Source: Gongronella butleri (taxonomy: Eukaryota; Mucoromycota; Mucoromycetes; Mucorales; Cunninghamellaceae). From it: a stretch of 64,000 nucleotides of DNA. The notes under the pieces are model-generated. The model made no database searches, was not told the DNA's origin, and was given only the letters and a program-made list of their open reading frames with translations. Positions within the stretch are counted from its first letter, which is position 1; every line of letters starts with the position of its first letter. This document shows, piece by piece, positions 58,698 to 64,000 of this stretch. The stretch spans positions 434,001 through 498,000 of the forward strand of contig JAIWZP010000008.1 of the NCBI GenBank assembly GCA_025201375.1. The letters are read 5' to 3'. The translations under genes and the position numbers were made by a program.

Positions 58698-60529
58698 TGA
58701 AGAAAATTTGAGAGAAAAAAAGAAGTAAATGGGTGTACAATCCAAGATTTCCACTTTTATAGGTGACGCCTTAGCAAAGTTGTGGAGTTGTGGACCAATT
58801 GGTGAGTTATTCGAGTGATGAACCTTAAAAATATTGCTGAAACCCAAATACGTGCTGAGTAGTAGCTACACTTGTTTTTTTCAATTTGCGAGGTCATTCC
58901 CCGGTTTTTTTCTCCCTATTTTTTTTTTTCCATTTATTCCAACACATCGATGATGTGTAATGCTTGTGTGCAATTTTACCGTGATGTCATGATCGCAATC
59001 AATAATTGAATTACACGCGTGCCGATGTATTTGTCAAGCAGGCGACGGCTCAAAACGTGGATTTGGTCATTCTTCCAGAGCACGGTCCCTTCATTTTACA
59101 TCGCACCCCTCCAATCATGTTAATTTGGCTGTGATTTATCTGTAAAGCGTAGTTGCTCGGCTTCAAAAATTCTGAATTACGTTATAAAGAGCGTGTTTTG
59201 GGCAGTAAAAAATCACTTCGAGGCAAAATCGTGCTGCAATTGCCACCAAACTTGGCCACTTGGCTGCTTTACCGCCCCTTTTTGAAGAAAAATTAAAACC
59301 AGAGGTTTATTAGACCGCTTTCGAGGCAAGCCAGCACCGTTTTCAAGAATTGTCACAAAAAATTCATTGATGGCCAACTCGCCAACACAGCTCTACATGG
59401 TTTGATTGCCTCCCACCAACCACTGCCTTCAGACTATTGCGCCGCACCTCCTTGTCTCGACACGACGATGAAAACCAGAGATCAATTGAGTCGTTGTGTA
59501 GATGAATTCGAAATCTCGACATTTTCACAATGCAGAATTAAACAACGCAATTCGCGGTTGAATCGCCCAAAATATTTACATATCATAAAATCGCGAAGAA
59601 CGACAAAATGACGAAAAACGCGATATTGGGGCTCTGAGAGATGAGGATGGTTGTTTATGAATTCTTTTCTCTGTGCTGTATAATAGAAGATGAAAAAAAT
59701 GATATAATCTATTGGGATTTGCTTTTGTTCAACTCATTTGACAGCCATGACGACGCAATGAGACAGGCACGGGTTCAAATCGACCGTCATTGACGAGATC
59801 TACAATATCATAATATGATTTTCTACCCGGGGGGGGGAAGACGTGGACTGACATGTTTAGACGCACATCGGGCGTGGAGATGAAAGTATTTTATTAGAAC
59901 AGGGAAATCAAAGTATAGCAAAAGTCAAATTACAGGAGAAATTAAGGTACAATATAGAGAAAAATCAAAGAATAGATGAAACAGGTAAGAGAAAAGAAAA
60001 AACAGGTTCTTAACATGTGGACGCGTTTTTTGAGCTTGCCATAGTTGCTTCGCAAACCTTTTGTTGCCTTGAATTGTTCATATCGACCTCCTTGCGACCA
60101 GCGTCGTAGCATGCTGTCCAGTCCATGAGTAACGGCTTTAGAAGATTGGCGCGGAATTTCTCGGTAATTTCAGCCTCTTTACGTGGCGCCGCGTTGACGA
60201 TGGCTGCAGCCTCATTGCTACTTGAAGATGCGATTGGTGGCGCAAAGTTGGGTTCTTCTTCATCGGTATCGCTACTATTGCATGTCCAATTATTGTAGAT
60301 TTTGAGTACAGTAGCTAGTAGCACTTGACGATTTGGCTCAAACTGAGCGGTTTGCTCTAATGGAAGTGCCTCAAAAACTGGCTTGGATCACCATTTTGTT
60401 CCCTCGCCAATGCAGAATTTAATTTAGAATCGAATAAAGTTCTCACATGGTGTCCGTTAACTTGATAATTTTTTAAGGAAATCGCACTTTACGATATTTT
60501 GGCTGATTAATTTTTGGCGGCAAATATGC
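58698..60529. other. Repeat-rich intergenic region, one weak ORF
   Basis: 59200-59370 shares words with 37600-37770 (family E). A minus-strand ORF at 60010-60324 (104 aa; EEEPNFAPPIASSSSNEAAA, ITEKFRANLLKPLLMDWTAC) is protein-like but unrecognised. It may be the end of a decayed transposon gene. A 10-G run sits at about 59829. Otherwise AT-rich without exons. Confidence 0.35.
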
Positions 60530-60710
60530 ATTTTTTTCGCGTTTTTACTAAAAAGAGCCAGCGCGGTAGCACAAAATTAATGCTAAACGATTCTAAATTA
60601 AATTTTACTGTACATCCAGGGGCGGCGTGTCACACACTCTAAGAGCAGCACGTTCTCCTGGGTCACTGGGTGGGCTAGTAACAAAAGATGATTATTATTA
60701 ATGTATGTAC
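60530..60710. repeat. Dispersed repeat paired with 21095-21250
   Basis: Shared order: TTTTTTCGCGTTTTTAC, AAAGAG...GCGCGG, AACACTA/ATGCTAAA, TCTAAATT-AAATTTTAC, CAGGGGCGRCG, then GGGYGGSCTAG. About 70% identical by eye, same orientation. Confidence 0.55.
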
Positions 60711-60779
60711 AGTATATACTGTATGATAAAAAGCGCATGAGCCTGCGTTTTTTTCATTTTTTCCCCGGCCTCTGCCTTC

Positions 60780-62530
60780 TGATCAATACAATGGTATTTC
60801 GCCACGCTTTGTTTTAACAGGATATTGACCGTTTTGCTCATGAATTCAAAATTTCAACATTTTCACCAATACAAAATTAAACCTCGCTACAAATCTTTGT
60901 TGAACCGCCCAAAATTTTCACATTACAGTAGGTGAAAAAAAAATCGACACGACTCGCGCGCCGATATATTGTGCCTTTATCGCGTGCGCTGCCAAAATGC
61001 AAAAGACGTTACCCCCTTTTGCTGGGCACGTCCTCCATATCTTGTTGATCGTGTCCTAGACTTGAGTTAGAGGATGCTGAACACAAAACTCCAACGATGT
61101 CAAGTTTTATCAGTGATCGAATAATTCAGTACTGACGAAATGTATTTTGCATAAATCAGGGCCAAATCGACCCCGTGATGGCTAACTCGCCGAGATCACG
61201 ATGCGATGTCTCCAAACCACAAGCGCTTTTACCGCGTTTGGCCGATGATTCATTTGAGGTGACTCATGCGTCCGGGCGTTCAGCCGTTGCCGCGGTACGC
61301 GACCAAACGGTGGTGAAAATGCCGCCTTTACCCCCATGTAACTGGCACTCCCTCAGATACTTGCTCATCTGGTCCCAAATTTGGATGAGTTGATGTTAAA
61401 CCCAATTCTCCAATGGTGTTCATTTTTTTTCGCGAATCGGATCACTCATTCTCGAGAAATCTCGAGATTCGTGTTTGCCAGTGAAACCCCAGTGCCGAAC
61501 AATAATTTACGCGTTTTTCCCGATGAGCTTGACCATTTTGCTCCAAATTTAAATCAGTAGATACTCAATTCGAAGCTTTGATGATTCCAATTTTTTCCAG
61601 AGATAGGATCACTCAGTCCTGAGAAAATACATTTTTTTTAAATTCAGGGCCAAATCAGGATCAAAACGACGCCTGAAGGCTATTTCGTCGAGAACTCGAC
61701 GCGATGTCGCCAAACCACAAGCGGTTTTACCGCGTTTGGCCGCTGATTCATTTGAGGTAACTCTTGCGCCGGGGCGCTCAGCCGTTGCCGCGGTACGAGA
61801 CCAAATGCTGGTGATTTTACCCACTTTACGCCTATGAAACTGGCGCTTCTTCAGAAACTTGCTCATCTGGTCCAAAATTTGGACCAGTTGATGGTAAACC
61901 CAATACTCCAGGGCATTCATTTTTTTCGCGAATCGGATCACTCAGTCTCGAGAAATCTTGAGATTCGTGTTTGCTAGTGAAAACGCAGCGCCAAACAATA
62001 TTTTACGCGTTTCTCCCGATGAGCCTGACCATATGGCACCAAATTCAGATCAATGGATAATCGACTCAAATCTTTGATGATTGCAAGTTTTTCCAGAGAT
62101 CGGATCGCTCAGTCCTGAGAAAATGGATTTTTCATAAACTCAGGGCCAAAACAGGGCCGAAACGACCACCGATGGTTAACTCACCGAGACCTGAACGCGA
62201 TGCCTCCAAATTACAAGCGCTTTTACCGCTTTTGATTAAAGATTCATTTGAGGTGACTCGCGCGTCGATACGTTGGGCCGTTGTCGCGTACGCCACCAAA
62301 ATGTAAAAGATCTTACCCCTTTTTGTCAAGCACATTATCCGGATCTTGTTCATCCGGTCCTATATTTTAACTAGAGAACGGTGAACGCAAAACTCCAGCA
62401 ATGTCAATTTTTTTCAAAGATCAAATCACTCAATCCTGAGAAATTGCATTTACACGTCAAAAATCAGGGCCAAATCGACCCCGTGAATGGCCAACTCGCC
62501 GAGATATCAAGGCGATCTCTCCAAGGATGC
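60780..62530. repeat. Tandem array of about 490-bp units
   Basis: The word TCAGGGCCAAA recurs at about 61156, 61644, 62140 and 62463, that is at spacings near 488, 496 and 323 (the last unit deleted). Each unit carries in order: TCAGGGCCAAA-TCGACC, CTAACTCGCCGAGA, GCGATGTCTCCAAACCACAAGCG, TTTTACCGC, GATTCATTTGAGGTGACTC, GCCGTTGCCGCGGTACG, a block ending TTGGATGAGTTGATG, CTCCAATG, GCGAATCGGATCACTCA, GAGAAATC and TTTTTCCAGAGAT-GGATC. A partial unit precedes from 60780. No unit has a conserved open frame. Confidence 0.8.
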
Positions 62531-62773
62531 CTTTTGGATCCCTTCTTACCGCCCTTGGACAATTGTTATTGAAAATGGCAAAAAACTACCTTTCATTTAT
62601 GAGGCGAGAATACGGTACAAGGTGGTTGTACAGGTAAATATGAATTAAAATCACAATTGAGAGGGTGAGGGATGGAAAACAAGCAATAAGTGTATACAAT
62701 AAGTAAGATGTGAAAAAGGAAAGGAGAGGAGTGGGCGTGGGCATGGAGGTAGATCAACTATACTACTCGTAAA

Positions 62774-63795
62774 TTACAAAAGATCCATTTGATTGTCATC
62801 ATCGCCAAAAGTGCCGCCGCTGGCCATCTTGACGGTCGAGGGGTGCAGCTGCTCGGCCCATTCCTTGATGGAGCGCAGCATTTCCAGGATTTTTTCATCA
62901 ATGCCATTAAAAATGTCTGTTTTTTTCAAAAAAGAAAACAAAAGAGCGCATGAGCACGCGTTTTTTTTCCACTTTTTTCTTTCTTTCTCAATTACCTTTG
63001 ATTGTGTATCTTCCATCGACCTGGACGCCTTCGCGGCCCATGAACTTGAATGCGGCGACGATATTATCGAGCATTTGCATGCTTGTGAGATTAGCGGCGC
63101 CATTGCGCATGGCCGAGGATGGGCGGCGGATTTCCTTGCCGCTGATACGCTCGAGCAGGTCGACGAGGGGCTCGCCGGTGCGTAGCTCGGAGATGTGACG
63201 GAAACGTGGTTGGTCCATGTGCTGATTCATCCATTCGACAAAATCCTGCGACGACCATGTCTCAGAGGACGAGGACGCGGCCGGGGCCGGGGCCTGCAGG
63301 TTGTTGTTGTCGTCGTCCAGGCCATTGCCCTGGCGTTTGGGCATGGTGATGGCCTCCATTTGATCCTCTTCATTCGTCGTGGCTGCCTTTGACGGGGACG
63401 ATGCAAGTGGTGGTGGCGATCTGGTGGCGGTTGGCAGCGCGGTCGACGATGACGACGACGGCACAGGTGCCGAAAGGACGCGGTCGGGCGCGTCGAGCAG
63501 TGGGTCAATGGCCTCGTCAGCGTGCAATGGCAGCGTAGGAGGCATAATGGGCGAATCGGAGGTGTTTTGATGGTGTGTTGGGGGTTGTGGGGATGGGGCG
63601 GTGGGGATGACGGGAGGCAGCGGCGATGGTGGGCGCATGGGGCGTGGCGGGCGTTGCTGAGGCTCCTGGGTGGAAGCAGGAGCGGTGCGCATTTGGTGTG
63701 GATCGATCAGATCCTCGTCGTCGTCATTGTAAAAGAGAGACGCGTAGATGGACGTGTCTTGTGGTTGTTGAAGAAGAGGGGTATGATGGGGAGAC

Positions 63796-63832
<37 letters not shown>

Positions 63833-63992
63833 GCTGTTGTTGCTGCTGCTGTCGCTGTTGTTGATGCTGTTGCAAAGTCGGTGGCGACGACGGCAGCGAC
63901 GGCGTGTGGTTGGCCGACGATTCCGGCGAATACACGTGGTGTTGCGCCGTCGTGTCGTCCGACATGGACATTCGCATAATTGGCTGCGGCAT
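62774..63992 (-). CDS. Calponin-homology domain protein with polyglutamine tract; 5' end may lie beyond the window
   Basis: Two exons: 62996-63992 and 62774-62916; 379 aa from ATG 63992. The frame stays open to the window edge, so the true start could lie outside. The N-terminus is Ser/Thr/Pro-rich, followed by a pure glutamine run (about residues 50-70) encoded by CAA repeats. A long Pro-rich low-complexity region follows. The C-terminal CH domain covers about residues 245-360: WSSQDFVEWMNQHM, ELRTGEPLVDLLERISGKEI, MLDNIVAAFKFMGREGV, then across the intron DIFNGIDEKILEMLRSIKEW. CH domains bind actin or signalling partners; a single copy at the C-terminus leaves the partner open. Not EB1-like in sequence. 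Confidence 0.8.
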
Positions 63993-64000
63993 CTCATGAT

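Noticed and set aside
59760..59800. B-box-like GGGTTCAAATCGACC
   Set aside because: No matching acceptor stem or A box upstream; chance match.

Overview
The window is nuclear DNA from a fungus, most likely an early-diverging lineage of the Mucoromycota type. Genes are split by many short introns (mostly 50-150 nt) with GT...AG ends. The gene set is fungal: Sho1 osmosensor, Lsb1/Pin3-like SH3 protein, Hpt1-type phosphoribosyltransferase, Prp5, VTC-type SPX protein, a cytochrome-b5-fused front-end fatty acid desaturase and a Zrt-type ZIP transporter. I cannot fix the genus from sequence alone. The standard genetic code fits all genes. All splice sites below were inferred by eye, keeping frame and protein-family continuity.

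Layout. 0-2 kb: a KH-domain RNA-binding protein (truncated by the window edge) and a Yar1-like ankyrin protein, both minus. 2.1-4.7 kb: gene desert with diverged repeats. 4.7-12.8 kb: Lsb1/Pin3-like protein (+), a VTC/SPX protein lacking several catalytic residues (+), a ChaC/Gcg1 glutathione cyclotransferase (-) and a ZIP zinc transporter (+), the last two divergent. 13.7-19.5 kb: a tRNA-Glu(CTC) gene with a 5.7-kb non-LTR retrotransposon at its 5' edge, bounded by an exact 17-bp duplication that includes the first tRNA nucleotides. 19.5-22.3 kb: repeats and unresolved fragments. 22.4-32 kb: dense gene block with PEX19 (-), PRP5 (-), a purine phosphoribosyltransferase (+) and a monocarboxylate-type MFS transporter (+).

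32-40.4 kb: an 8-kb desert with a hairpin-bearing repeat array, a DIRS-like reverse transcriptase relic, a Helitron helicase relic and two copies of a long diverged repeat. 40.4-45.9 kb: Rab11/Ypt3 (+), cytochrome b5 desaturase (+) and a small Ser-rich ORF. 46-50 kb: mostly non-coding, with another repeat copy joined to an HNH-endonuclease-like ORF. 50.8-55.7 kb: SHO1 and the mitochondrial aspartyl-tRNA synthetase (both -). 56-58.7 kb: two tandem paralogous secreted proteins with Thr-rich stalks and an identical Cys-rich tail architecture. 59-62.5 kb: repeats, including a tandem array of about 490-bp units. 62.8-64 kb: a calponin-homology protein with a polyglutamine tract, whose 5' end may lie outside the window.

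No operon logic applies. The housekeeping genes are independent units; the interest lies in the mobile-element relics, the repeat families shared between deserts, and the intron architecture (A-tracts near donors, T-tracts near acceptors).
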